64,000 nucleotides of DNA from Rhodocyclaceae bacterium (GTDB lineage: Bacteria; Pseudomonadota; Gammaproteobacteria; Burkholderiales; CAIKXV01): the NCBI GenBank assembly GCA_020248265.1, contig JADCHX010000002.1, positions 62,001 through 126,000 of the forward strand, given 5' to 3'. How positions within the stretch are numbered: the first letter of the stretch is position 1; each line of letters opens with the position of its first letter. A program made the translations under genes and the position numbers. Below the pieces are notes generated by a model, which worked only from the letters and a program-made list of their open reading frames with translations, was not told the DNA's origin and searched no databases. Of this stretch, positions 42,760 through 50,546 are shown piece by piece.

Positions 42760-44876
42760 GCAGACAGCGGCACGGCGTACAGCAGGGTACGTCCGCCGCA
42801 GCCGCGCGGTCGATCGGCGTCGTCGTGCTGGCTGCGCTGGTGATGGCGGGCACGATGCCGACAGTGTGGGCTGCAGCGGCTGCGGCGGTACCGCTGGCGC
42901 GGCCTGCGCATACAGCGGCCTTGCCGCAGGTAACGATGTCGATCCGGTTCGATCCCGAGAGCCGGCTGCTGCACGGAGAAGCCACCTGGACAATCCCGGC
43001 GGGCGTCGCACTCGAGCTGTCGCTCGACCGACGCTTCACCCTGGAAGCCGTGTCGGTCGAGGGCCGGCCACAGCCACTGCCTGCGGGCACCTCGGGGGCC
43101 GGCAGGCAGACACGCCAGGTCCTCGCGGTCGCAGCAGTGGCCAGCGGCACACGCCAGTGGCAGTTCCGCTGGCAGGGAGAACTCGCCCCCCTCGACCCAA
43201 AGATCGACCACCGCGGCGTGATCGCCGCACTGCCGCCGATGGCCTCCCCCCGCGGCAGCTACCTGCCGGCCGGGTCCGGCTGGTACCCCGAGACAACCTC
43301 CCCGATCCACTACCGCGTGCGCATCGACCTGCCGGCGAACCAGCGTGCCGTCGTGCCCGGGAGGCTCGTCTCGGAATCGACCGACGCCACCGGCTCGCGC
43401 ACCGTGTTCGAATCGCAGCTGCCCACCGAAGGCATCACGCTGATGGCCGGCCCGTATCGGGTGGACGAGCGGATGCTGGCCTTGCCGGGCGGACGCAGCG
43501 TGCGGCTTCGCACCTACTTCGTCGAGAGCGTGCACGCGCTGGCTCAGGACTACCTCGCCGCCGCCGCCGCGCCGATCGAGCGCCATGACCGCGAGATCGG
43601 CCCCTATCCGTTCGACGGCTTCAGCATCGTGTCCTCGCCGCTGCCGACCGGGTTCGGCCTGCCCGGTGCCACCTACATCGGCGAGGCCGTGCTCGGCCTG
43701 CCCTTCATGCGTGGCCAATCGCTCGCCCATGAAGTGCTGCACAACTGGTGGGGCAATGGCGTGCGTGCCGACTGGCGCAGCGGCAACTGGAGCGAGGGAC
43801 TGACCACGCTGATGGCCGACCATGCCCTGCGCGCGGCACAGTCGCCGGAGGCGGCCCGCCTGATGCGCTGGAGCTGGCTGCGCGATTTCGCCGCGGTCGC
43901 ACCGGGCAGCGATACGCCGCTGGACCGTTTCACCGCGCGCACGCACGGCGCCGCCTCGGCCGTCGGCTACGGCAAGTCGGCGATGCTGTTCCACATGGTC
44001 CGCGCCGAGATCGGCGAGGCCGCGTTCGACCAGGCGCTGCGCGACCTCTGGCGCAGCCATGCCGGACGTACCGCCTCGTGGCAGGACCTGCAGCTGGCCT
44101 TCGAACGCCGCGCCGGGCGCTCGCTGGGCGGACTGTTCACACCGATGGTCACCGGCACCGGCGCACCGTCGCTGGTTGCACAGTCGATCCGCGCGCATGC
44201 AGCGGGCGGCGCGCTGCAGGTCACGTTCGCCGAGCCGATGCCGTATTCGTTTTCACTGCCCGTGGTCGCCTGGACCGGCACGCGCACCGAACCCGGCACG
44301 CTGGAACTGCGGCGCGGCGAGCGCACCGCCATCTACACGGTGCCGGGCGGACGCATGCCCGAGGCGCTGCAGCTCGACCCGGGTTTCGCAGCGTGGCGCC
44401 GGCTCGGACCCGACGAATCGCCGCCGCTGCTGCGCGATGCCATGCTGGCGGCCGACATCCGCGTGATCGTCGCCAGCGACGGTGACGACGGCTGGAAGGC
44501 GGCCGCCAGCGAGCTCGCGTCCAGGATGCGCGAGGCAGCGCGCCCCCCCGCCGCCCGGCCATCAGACCTGGACGCACCCGGCCCGCTGCTGGTGATCGGG
44601 CGCCACGAAGACATCGAGCGCCTGGTGCGCCGCGACCCGCGCCTGGCACGTCCGGCCGCACTCGCACGCATGCCCGACGCCGCGCTGTGGGCTGCCCGCG
44701 CCGCGAACGGCGCCCCCCGCCTGCTGGTCTCGGTCGAAGACACCGCCTCACTGATCGACCTGCACCGGCGGGCACCGCATTACGGCGCCCAGGGACATGT
44801 CGGCTTCCGCAACGGACGGGCGATCGTGTCGGGCGTGGGGAGCATCGAGACACCGAGGATTCCGGTTTCGCCCTGA
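42756..44876 (+). CDS. exported M1-type (gluzincin) metallopeptidase
   Basis: A 706-residue protein with a signal region (about 20-40), a beta-rich N-terminal domain, and the gluzincin core HEVLHNWWGN (H325, E326, H329) with E348 in NWSEG completing the HExxH-18-E zinc site. The C-terminal part (from about 470) is less conserved. GAMEN is not seen; the corresponding stretch is LPTGFGLPGATY, so exopeptidase specificity is uncertain. Translation is coupled to the ChaN-PDZ gene by ATGA, which suggests that the two exported proteins work together in the periplasm. Confidence 0.85.
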   Translation: MSRQRHGVQQGTSAAAARSIGVVVLAALVMAGTMPTVWAAAAAAVPLARPAHTAALPQVTMSIRFDPESRLLHGEATWTIPAGVALELSLDRRFTLEAVSVEGRPQPLPAGTSGAGRQTRQVLAVAAVASGTRQWQFRWQGELAPLDPKIDHRGVIAALPPMASPRGSYLPAGSGWYPETTSPIHYRVRIDLPANQRAVVPGRLVSESTDATGSRTVFESQLPTEGITLMAGPYRVDERMLALPGGRSVRLRTYFVESVHALAQDYLAAAAAPIERHDREIGPYPFDGFSIVSSPLPTGFGLPGATYIGEAVLGLPFMRGQSLAHEVLHNWWGNGVRADWRSGNWSEGLTTLMADHALRAAQSPEAARLMRWSWLRDFAAVAPGSDTPLDRFTARTHGAASAVGYGKSAMLFHMVRAEIGEAAFDQALRDLWRSHAGRTASWQDLQLAFERRAGRSLGGLFTPMVTGTGAPSLVAQSIRAHAAGGALQVTFAEPMPYSFSLPVVAWTGTRTEPGTLELRRGERTAIYTVPGGRMPEALQLDPGFAAWRRLGPDESPPLLRDAMLAADIRVIVASDGDDGWKAAASELASRMREAARPPAARPSDLDAPGPLLVIGRHEDIERLVRRDPRLARPAALARMPDAALWAARAANGAPRLLVSVEDTASLIDLHRRAPHYGAQGHVGFRNGRAIVSGVGSIETPRIPVSP

Positions 44877-45017
44877 GGCCGCCCGAGTCGCCCTGGCGCC
44901 GACGCAGCCTTCCCGGCAGCCATAGTTGTTCGCCGCATATCCATCGAAACAGATATACGTTCTTGTTCTGTCTGCCCCGCGTTACCCTTGCGGCCCTTGT
45001 ACGACGGATGACGCTCG

Positions 45018-46022
45018 ATGCACGACAGACAGCCCCACACGCGACGTGTTCCCAACTCGCTCGCCACCCTGCTGATCGGCATCTGTTTCGCGCTTCTTCC
45101 CTGGGGTGCCTCGGCCACCGATGTGCGCTTCCCGAACCGGCCGGTACGCTTCATCGTCGGCAACACCGCTGGCAGCGGCGCAGACCTGGCAGCCCGCATC
45201 GTCGCGCGCGGCCTCACGGACGCATGGAAGGAGACGGTGATCGTCGACAACCGTGGCGGCGTCGGCGGGCTGCTCGCGGCCGAGATCGTCGCCAAGGCGG
45301 AGCCCGACGGCCAGACGCTGATGCTGGCCCAGGAGGGTGCCATCGTCATCGCCCCGGCCATCCAGCGCAACCTGAGCTTCGATCCGCAGAAGGCGCTGGC
45401 ACCGGTGGTCAATCTCGCCGATACCGATTACGTGCTGATCGCGTCGGCGAAGTCCGGCATCAAGACCCTCGACGACCTTCGTACACTGGCCCTGAAGCAG
45501 CCCGGGCAGCGCACCTTTGCCTCGGCCGGCGTAGGCACCGTTCACCACCTCGGCTTCGAGCAGCTGAACCAGTTGCTGGGCATCTCGATGGTGCACGTGC
45601 CGTTCAAGGGCGGACCGCCCGGCGCAGCCGAGGTCGCGGCCGGCAACGTCGACGTGATGTTCGTCTCGCCCGCCGCCGCCATGGGCTTCGCCACCAGCGG
45701 CCGCGTGTTCCCGGTGGCAACCGGCGGCGTCAAGCGCAATCCTCAGTTCCCGGCGGCGCCCGCGGTCGGCGAAACCTACAAGGGCTTCCGCGTGGTGAGC
45801 TGGTTCGCGCTGTATGCGCCGGCGAGCGCGCCACCACGCCTGCTCGAAAAGATCGCGCGCGATGCCACGGATGTCGTGCGCTCGCCCGACATCCGCAGCC
45901 AGCTCACCGCGCAGGGCATCAACCCGGTGGGCGGCACGCCCAAGCAGATGGCCGACCTGGTGCGCTCGGACGCGCGTACGTACGGGGAGACGATCAAGCG
46001 GCTGAAGATCACGGCGGACTGA
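45018..46022 (+). CDS. Bug-family solute-binding protein, atypical first ligand loop
   Basis: A 334-residue secreted protein with signal segment about 15-33 (ending ASA-T). The first loop is GNTAGSGAD rather than the usual PxPPGG, and the second is AEPDGQTL with Gln in place of Tyr. HVPFKGGPPG is retained. It is one of the more diverged members in the window, so a different ligand class is likely. No good ribosome site precedes the ATG. It stands alone between the peptidase gene and the tRNA. Confidence 0.84.
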   Translation: MHDRQPHTRRVPNSLATLLIGICFALLPWGASATDVRFPNRPVRFIVGNTAGSGADLAARIVARGLTDAWKETVIVDNRGGVGGLLAAEIVAKAEPDGQTLMLAQEGAIVIAPAIQRNLSFDPQKALAPVVNLADTDYVLIASAKSGIKTLDDLRTLALKQPGQRTFASAGVGTVHHLGFEQLNQLLGISMVHVPFKGGPPGAAEVAAGNVDVMFVSPAAAMGFATSGRVFPVATGGVKRNPQFPAAPAVGETYKGFRVVSWFALYAPASAPPRLLEKIARDATDVVRSPDIRSQLTAQGINPVGGTPKQMADLVRSDARTYGETIKRLKITAD

Positions 46023-46119
46023 CCCGCGCCTTGCCCGCTGCCGCAGCCAGTCGCGCATGCCGGCTGCGGGTGCCGCGGTCGCGGTAGAATCGCCACGTGG
46101 GTACCGCTCGCCGGTGCAC

Positions 46120-46195
46120 GCCCCGGTAGCTCAGTGGATAGAGCAGCCCCCTCCTAAGGGGCAGGTCGGACGTTCGATTCGTCTTCGGGGCGCCA
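46120..46195 (+). tRNA. tRNA-Arg (anticodon CCT)
   Basis: A complete 76-base cloverleaf with encoded CCA (46193-46195). The acceptor stem GCCCCGG pairs with TCGGGGC, the D arm is GCTC/GAGC, the anticodon stem GCCCC/GGGGC has loop CTCCTAA (anticodon CCT, reading AGG), and the T arm GGACG/CGTCT has loop TTCGATT. AGG is a rare codon in such GC-rich genomes. No integrase or attachment-site repeat is seen next to it. Confidence 0.97.
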
Positions 46196-46368
46196 GTACG
46201 ATCCCCTCCCAAGTGCACGAGAAACGCACCGGAGTGCGGCAATCCTCCGACGTCGATGATGCTTTCAAACGCCCCTGCCAGCCCCACGCACTGCCGCCTT
46301 CCGGCCGCAAGCCTCGCGCCGATGCGCTGCACCGGCACGCATCGCCCCCGCATCACCCGCAGGTGCTT

Positions 46369-47061
46369 CTACCTAGCGCCCGCGCCCGGGCTCGCTTTCG
46401 TCGCTTTCGTCGAAGGCGAATCGGCAGACCCCGCGCTACGCTGCGCGAGGTAATGCGCGATCGCGGCAATATCCGAGTCGACGGCCTTGTACATCACCGC
46501 ATTCATGCTGGTATCCGTGCCGCTGCGCCGGTCGTCCCGGTAGGCGCGCAGCGCGGCTGCCAGGTAGTCTTCACGCTGGTTGACCAGACGCGGCACCTGG
46601 CGCTGCCCGCTGTAGTCGCCCATGTGGCAGCTGTTGCAACCCATCGCCCCGGACAGCGCTTCGCCGCGGGCGTACAACGCCGGATCGCGCGCAGGCGGGC
46701 TGCTGAACGGCCGGGCTGCTCCGTAGTAGGTGGCGATATCCACCAGATCGCGGTCGTTGAGCCCCTTCAGTGTCCCGGTCATCGCCGGCACGTCGCGCAA
46801 CCCTTCGCGCATCAGCACCAGTTGCAGCATCAGGAACTCCGGCTGCTGGCTGGCCAGCGCCGGGGTGCCTGGAATCGGCGCCGCACCGTGTTCGCCGTGA
46901 CAGCCGGCGCAGGCAGCGGCGAGCGCTGCCCCCCTGGCAGGATCGCCGGCACGCCAGACCTGCTGGGCGGACGCCACGCTGGCTGCGAGCGTCGCGGCCA
47001 GCGCAACCGACGCGAACACGCGCCGCAACGGCTGCGGCGCGCGATCGACGTTGCCTGTCAC
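46369..47061 (-). CDS. dihaem cytochrome c (c4/c553-like)
   Basis: A 230-residue periplasmic cytochrome with signal peptide to about residue 32 and two class I haem sites: CAGCH (51-55) and CNSCH (142-146). Each half has a downstream Met that could be the axial ligand (for example VPAMTG at about 92). The C-terminal 25 residues are Ser/Lys/Ala-rich and probably flexible. Its ATG overlaps the stop of the PQQ-type dehydrogenase gene (ATGA), so it is the natural electron acceptor for that enzyme. Confidence 0.9.
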   Translation of the reverse strand: MTGNVDRAPQPLRRVFASVALAATLAASVASAQQVWRAGDPARGAALAAACAGCHGEHGAAPIPGTPALASQQPEFLMLQLVLMREGLRDVPAMTGTLKGLNDRDLVDIATYYGAARPFSSPPARDPALYARGEALSGAMGCNSCHMGDYSGQRQVPRLVNQREDYLAAALRAYRDDRRSGTDTSMNAVMYKAVDSDIAAIAHYLAQRSAGSADSPSTKATKASPGAGAR

Positions 47062-48332
47062 CGCGAGTAGCTCACGCGGTAGATCGCGCCATTCTGCTCG
47101 TCGGCGACCAGCATCGATCCGTCGGGCAACTGCAGCACATCGACCGGCCGGCCGTAGTAGGCGTTCTTCGCGGTATCCAGGAAGCCGGTCATGAACGGGG
47201 TGACCCGCGCATTGCGGCCATCCGGCGTCGTCGTCACGCGCACCACGTCATAGCCTGCGCGTTCGGTGCGGTTCCACGAACCGCGACGCGCGATCATGAT
47301 CGAGTTCTGGTAGTCGGCCGGGAACATCTTGCCGGTGTAGAAGCGCATGCCCAGTGCGGCCGTGTGCGCCCCAAGCAACGTCACCGGAAGAATGGTGTTG
47401 GCGCAGGGATTGGGCACGCGGACATCCGGGTCGGGCTGTCCGTTGGCGTGGCAGTACGGGAAGCCGAAGTTCGCGCCGATCATGTTGGCAGGCAGGCGGT
47501 TGAGTTCGTCCTCGAAGCCGTTCTCGCCAGCCCAGTCACGTCCGTTGTCGGTGAACCAGAGCTCGCCGGTCTTCGGATGGAAGTCGAAGCCCACGGTGTT
47601 GCGTACACCGCGCGCGACGATCTCCATGCCCGAGCCATCGAGGTTGTAGCGACGGATCTGACCATGCACGCCGGGGTTGATCTCGCAGGCATTGCAGGGC
47701 GCGCCGACCTGGAAATAGATCTTCCCGTCGGGGCCGAAGGCAAGGAACTTCCAGTTGTGGTGCACCTCGGGCGGCAACTTGAACGCCTCGGTCATGTCAA
47801 CCGGCGTCGGGATGTTCTCGAGGTTGGCCTCGATGTTGTCGTAGCGGAACACGCGGTTGATCGCAGCGATGTACAGCGAGCCGTTCTGCACCAGCACGCC
47901 GTTGGGCTGCACGAGCTTCTCTGCAACCACCTTGTTGACGCGCTGGCCGTTCTGCTCGTAGACCGCGTAGACGCGGCCGATCGTGCGGGTGCCGACGAAC
48001 ACCGTGCCCCCCGGGGCACGTGCCATCATGCGTCCACCGGGAATGCCGTGCGCCCAGACTTCCACCTTGAAGCCCTCGGGCACGCGGATGCGGTCGAGCG
48101 GGATCTGGTCGAGCGGTGTCGCGATGAGGTGCGGCGGGTTGGCCGTGAGGTTGGGATTGGTCATCCGCTCGGGGAAATACCCGCCCATGGCGCGGCGCGC
48201 CTCGATCTCCTGGGGCGTCGGCGGTTTGGTCGGCGTCTGTGCACCAGCCGCTCCGGCAAGGATCCCGAACGCGCCGGCCAGCGCGGCAGGCAGTACGCTG
48301 CGCGCGAGCGCAGCCATCCATTTTCTGCTCAT
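47058..48332 (-). CDS. PQQ-type soluble sugar/sorbosone dehydrogenase-like beta-propeller
   Basis: A 424-residue secreted protein with signal region about 8-30 and a six-bladed propeller of the soluble glucose/L-sorbosone dehydrogenase family. Typical stretches are VPEGFKVEVWAHGIPGGRMMA, LVQPNGVLVQNGSLYIA, HHNWKFLAFGPDGKIYFQVG, ARGVRNTVGFDFHPKTGELWFTDNGRD, and PVDVLQLPDGSMLVADEQNGAIYRVSY. The NTVGFDFHP and TDNGRD blocks hold the PQQ/Ca-site residues of the family. The start at 48332 has GGGGGAG upstream; the longer GTG start at 48407 lacks a leader. It is coupled to the dihaem cytochrome. Substrate unknown. Confidence 0.87.
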   Translation of the reverse strand: MSRKWMAALARSVLPAALAGAFGILAGAAGAQTPTKPPTPQEIEARRAMGGYFPERMTNPNLTANPPHLIATPLDQIPLDRIRVPEGFKVEVWAHGIPGGRMMARAPGGTVFVGTRTIGRVYAVYEQNGQRVNKVVAEKLVQPNGVLVQNGSLYIAAINRVFRYDNIEANLENIPTPVDMTEAFKLPPEVHHNWKFLAFGPDGKIYFQVGAPCNACEINPGVHGQIRRYNLDGSGMEIVARGVRNTVGFDFHPKTGELWFTDNGRDWAGENGFEDELNRLPANMIGANFGFPYCHANGQPDPDVRVPNPCANTILPVTLLGAHTAALGMRFYTGKMFPADYQNSIMIARRGSWNRTERAGYDVVRVTTTPDGRNARVTPFMTGFLDTAKNAYYGRPVDVLQLPDGSMLVADEQNGAIYRVSYSR

Positions 48333-48502
48333 CGATTGACTCCCCCTGGTCTGGGCGCGCGTGCAGCCGGAGCATGTCCCCGGCGATACCGCGCGTCCCG
48401 CCACCACATTGTGGCCGGAAAAGCATACCGTAGATGGCAGATGCCTGTGAAGCCAGCCTGTGCAACCCTGGCGCGGTGCGGCGCAGGCCGTGGCCGGTTC
48501 CG

Positions 48503-49021
48503 CTACGCGCGCTTGCGGCCGGCACTGCGCTTCGCGCCGCCGGCCCGCTTCGCTGGCGCCGCCTTCGGCCCCCCGCCCTCAGGGCTGCGCACGAGCAGCA
48601 CCGGGATCGGTGAGAGGCGCACGACGCTCTCGGCGTCGCTGCCCATCAGCAGGTGGCTGAACCCGCGTCGGCCGTGGGTGCCGAGCACGATCACCTCGGC
48701 CTTCCAGGCTCCCGCATACTCGACGATCAGCTCCGCGATCGGAAAGCCACGGTTGTCGATCAGCGCCGTGCGCGCCTTCACCCCACGCCGGGCAGCCTTG
48801 GCGGCCGCCTTCTGCAGCACCTGCTTGCCCGACTCGCGCAACAATTGGAACAGGTCATCCGCATAGGCTGCGGCTTCCGGGTACATCGCGAGCGCAGTCG
48901 GTTCGATCGCATGCAGGATGCACAACTGGGCCGACTCGCCCCTGGCCAGCTTGATGGCCTCGTCGAGGCCGCGTGCGGATGTGTCGCTGTCGTCGATCGC
49001 TACCAGTATCTTGCGGTACAT
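48503..49021 (-). CDS. universal stress protein (UspA family), FNR/Anr-box controlled
   Basis: A 172-residue single-domain Usp. It starts MYRKILVAIDDSDTS, has the helix following LARGESAQLCILHAIE, and the ATP-binding motif GTHGRRGFSHLLMGS near residues 125-139. A Lys/Arg/Ala-rich tail of about 20 residues extends past the usual end. CAGGAG fixes the start at 49021. A perfect FNR/Anr palindrome lies 76 bases upstream of the ATG, at the class II activation distance from a plausible -10 box. Induction under low oxygen is therefore likely. Confidence 0.93.
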   Translation of the reverse strand: MYRKILVAIDDSDTSARGLDEAIKLARGESAQLCILHAIEPTALAMYPEAAAYADDLFQLLRESGKQVLQKAAAKAARRGVKARTALIDNRGFPIAELIVEYAGAWKAEVIVLGTHGRRGFSHLLMGSDAESVVRLSPIPVLLVRSPEGGGPKAAPAKRAGGAKRSAGRKRA

Positions 49022-49063
49022 GTGGGGTCTCCTGTGCGGGCCGGGCGAGGGCCCGGTAGCGCC

Positions 49064-49069
49064 AGTGTA
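49064..49069 (-). promoter_or_regulatory. candidate -10 box (TACACT) of the usp promoter
   Basis: TACACT read leftward (49069-49064) would start transcription near 49057, which puts the FNR/Anr box centre at about -41. No -35 box is needed for class II FNR activation. The hexamer matches consensus at four of six positions, so the call leans on spacing. Confidence 0.5.
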
Positions 49070-49090
49070 GGCCTGCTTGCCATCGCTTCC

Positions 49091-49104
49091 TTGATGAAAA
49101 TCAA
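49091..49104. promoter_or_regulatory. perfect FNR/Anr binding site TTGAT-GAAA-ATCAA
   Basis: The 14-base sequence matches the FNR/Anr consensus TTGAT-N4-ATCAA at every defined position. It lies between the divergent usp gene (leftward, ATG 49021) and the methyltransferase-like gene (rightward, ATG 49195). Spacing favours control of usp. Confidence 0.85.
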
Positions 49105-49194
49105 GGGACGGCATCGATGCGCCGCTGCCGATGCCGGCGCAGGCAGACGGGAATTGCTACGATGACGGACGATTTCGACCCGAAGGAGTCCCGC

Positions 49195-49950
49195 ATGGCC
49201 CAGCTACCGAATCGCACCCGTCGGGGCTTCACCGTCAGCCTCGCCCTGCTCGGCACCTCCGTCGCGCTGACGTCGATGCTGCCCGGCTGCGCAGCCACGC
49301 CGGCCATCGACCATGACGCGGTGCTGGCCAGCCCGCTGCGGCCGGACGATGACCGCAAGGCCGATGCGCGGCGGCTGCCGGCCGACCTGCTGCGCCTGTC
49401 GATGGTGCGCCCGGGCATGAGCGTGCTCGACATCTCCGCCGGCGGTGGTTACACCACGCAGGTGTTCTCGGTCGCGGTGGGGGCGACCGGCAAGGTCTGG
49501 GCGCAGGCACCTAAACCGGGGCCTGCCCTCCTCGCGCGCGCGAAGGCCACGCCGTCCGCCATCGAAGTTCTGACGCGCCCGTTCGACGATCCGTTCCCGG
49601 CCGACGCGCCGCGCGTCGATCTGGTCACGCTGGTCCTGTCCTACCACGACATCGTGAACACGCCGACCGACCGCATGAAGATGAACCGGGCGATGTTCGA
49701 TGCACTCAAACCCGGCGGCCGGCTGGTGATCATGGACCACTCCGGGCGGCCCGGCACCGGCCTCACCGAAACGCAGACCCTGCACCGCATCGAAGAGGCG
49801 GCGCTGCGCCGCGAGATCGAGGCGGCAGGCTTCGTGTTCGAGGCTGACGGCGCGGCGTGGCGCAACCCTGCCGACGCGCGCGCGTCCCACTACAGAGAAG
49901 CGAAACCGTCGAGCGACAAGTTCGCGCTGCGCTTCGCGCGACCGCGCTAG
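49195..49950 (+). CDS. exported lipoprotein with SAM-methyltransferase domain (COG4798-like)
   Basis: A 251-residue protein with a methyltransferase fold: motif I LDISAGGGYTTQVFS (about 80-94), VTLVLSYHDIV, and LKPGGRLVIMDH. The N-terminus is an export signal: RRGF twin-arginine-like start, a hydrophobic stretch, then a lipobox LPGC (about C32). It would be anchored outside the cytoplasm, where SAM is not normally available. The family of predicted methyltransferases often has such signals and may have another function. AAGGAG 6 bases before the ATG at 49195 decides the start over ATGs at 49117 and 49162. Confidence 0.85.
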   Translation: MAQLPNRTRRGFTVSLALLGTSVALTSMLPGCAATPAIDHDAVLASPLRPDDDRKADARRLPADLLRLSMVRPGMSVLDISAGGGYTTQVFSVAVGATGKVWAQAPKPGPALLARAKATPSAIEVLTRPFDDPFPADAPRVDLVTLVLSYHDIVNTPTDRMKMNRAMFDALKPGGRLVIMDHSGRPGTGLTETQTLHRIEEAALRREIEAAGFVFEADGAAWRNPADARASHYREAKPSSDKFALRFARPR

Positions 49951-49990
49951 CGGCCTGCGGCAGGCGAACCGCCGGCCAGCGGGCAGCGAA

Positions 49991-50518
49991 TCAGGCCACC
50001 AGCTGCTTCACCAGCGCATCCACTTCCCGGAGCGTAGCTGCGCGCATCTCGTCCTCGGTCATGTTGCTGATCGGATGCGGCAGCTCGATGTACGGATGGC
50101 CGGCCATGCCCTTTGACCGGAACTGGAAGATGCAGGCATTGCGGAACGCCTGCGTGATGATCACGGTCGCGGGGATGCCTCGTTTCTCGAACTCCACGGT
50201 GTCGTGCACACTGCACAACGTGCAGGACCCTCACCCACCCACGGCAGCGACGGCCAGGTGGGCCTCCTGCGCGAGTTCGTCGATCAGCTGGTCGGTGGCC
50301 GGCTTCGAGTAATGCTCCTTGCGCCGGATGATCACCTTCGCCACGCCGTGGCGCTCACGCAGCACCTGCGCGACGGTCTCGAGGATCAGGCTGCCCTGCT
50401 CCTTGGTGTTGTCGATCATCGCGACCACCTTGCCGGCGAGGTCCATCGGCCGCGGTGCGAGGGCGACCGGCGGCCGGTTGCCACCGGCGGTCGGATCGAT
50501 GAAGGGCAGTTCGTTCAT
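49991..50518 (-). CDS. UGSC-family selenoprotein with in-frame TGA (Sec96)
   Basis: Read through a TGA at 50233-50231, the frame gives a 175-residue protein: MNELPFIDPTAGG..., a VVAMIDNTKEQGSL strand-loop, IIRRKEHYSKPA, then AVAAVGG-U-GSC-TLCSVHDTVEF. Translation continues to a TAA-free end at 49991. The U-G-S-C motif is the hallmark of the UGSC selenoprotein family, and both halves join in frame with family sequence on each side. A hairpin with SECIS geometry follows the TGA. GGAG lies 12 bases before the ATG. The role is unknown, presumably redox catalysis using Sec96 and Cys99. It ends the leftward eight-gene cluster, 28 bases after its neighbour. The stop at 49991-49993 is a TGA. Confidence 0.87.
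50198..50230 (-). promoter_or_regulatory. candidate bacterial SECIS element
   Basis: Directly 3' of the TGA, GTTGTGCA (50219-50212) pairs with TGCACGAC (50208-50201), eight pairs with one G-U, around the loop GTG. The loop starts 19 bases after the TGA and with a G, as the bacterial SECIS model requires (loop 16-37 bases after UGA, G in the first two loop positions). A shorter competing hairpin CTGCAC-GTT-GTGCAG also exists. Confidence 0.7.
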
Positions 50519-50546
50519 GTCGTGTGTGCTCCCAGGTGTGTTCGTT

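Noticed and set aside
46120-46195. tRNA-Arg as an integration site for a mobile element
   Set aside because: No integrase, no repeated 3' tRNA end and no foreign-looking genes are visible on either side.
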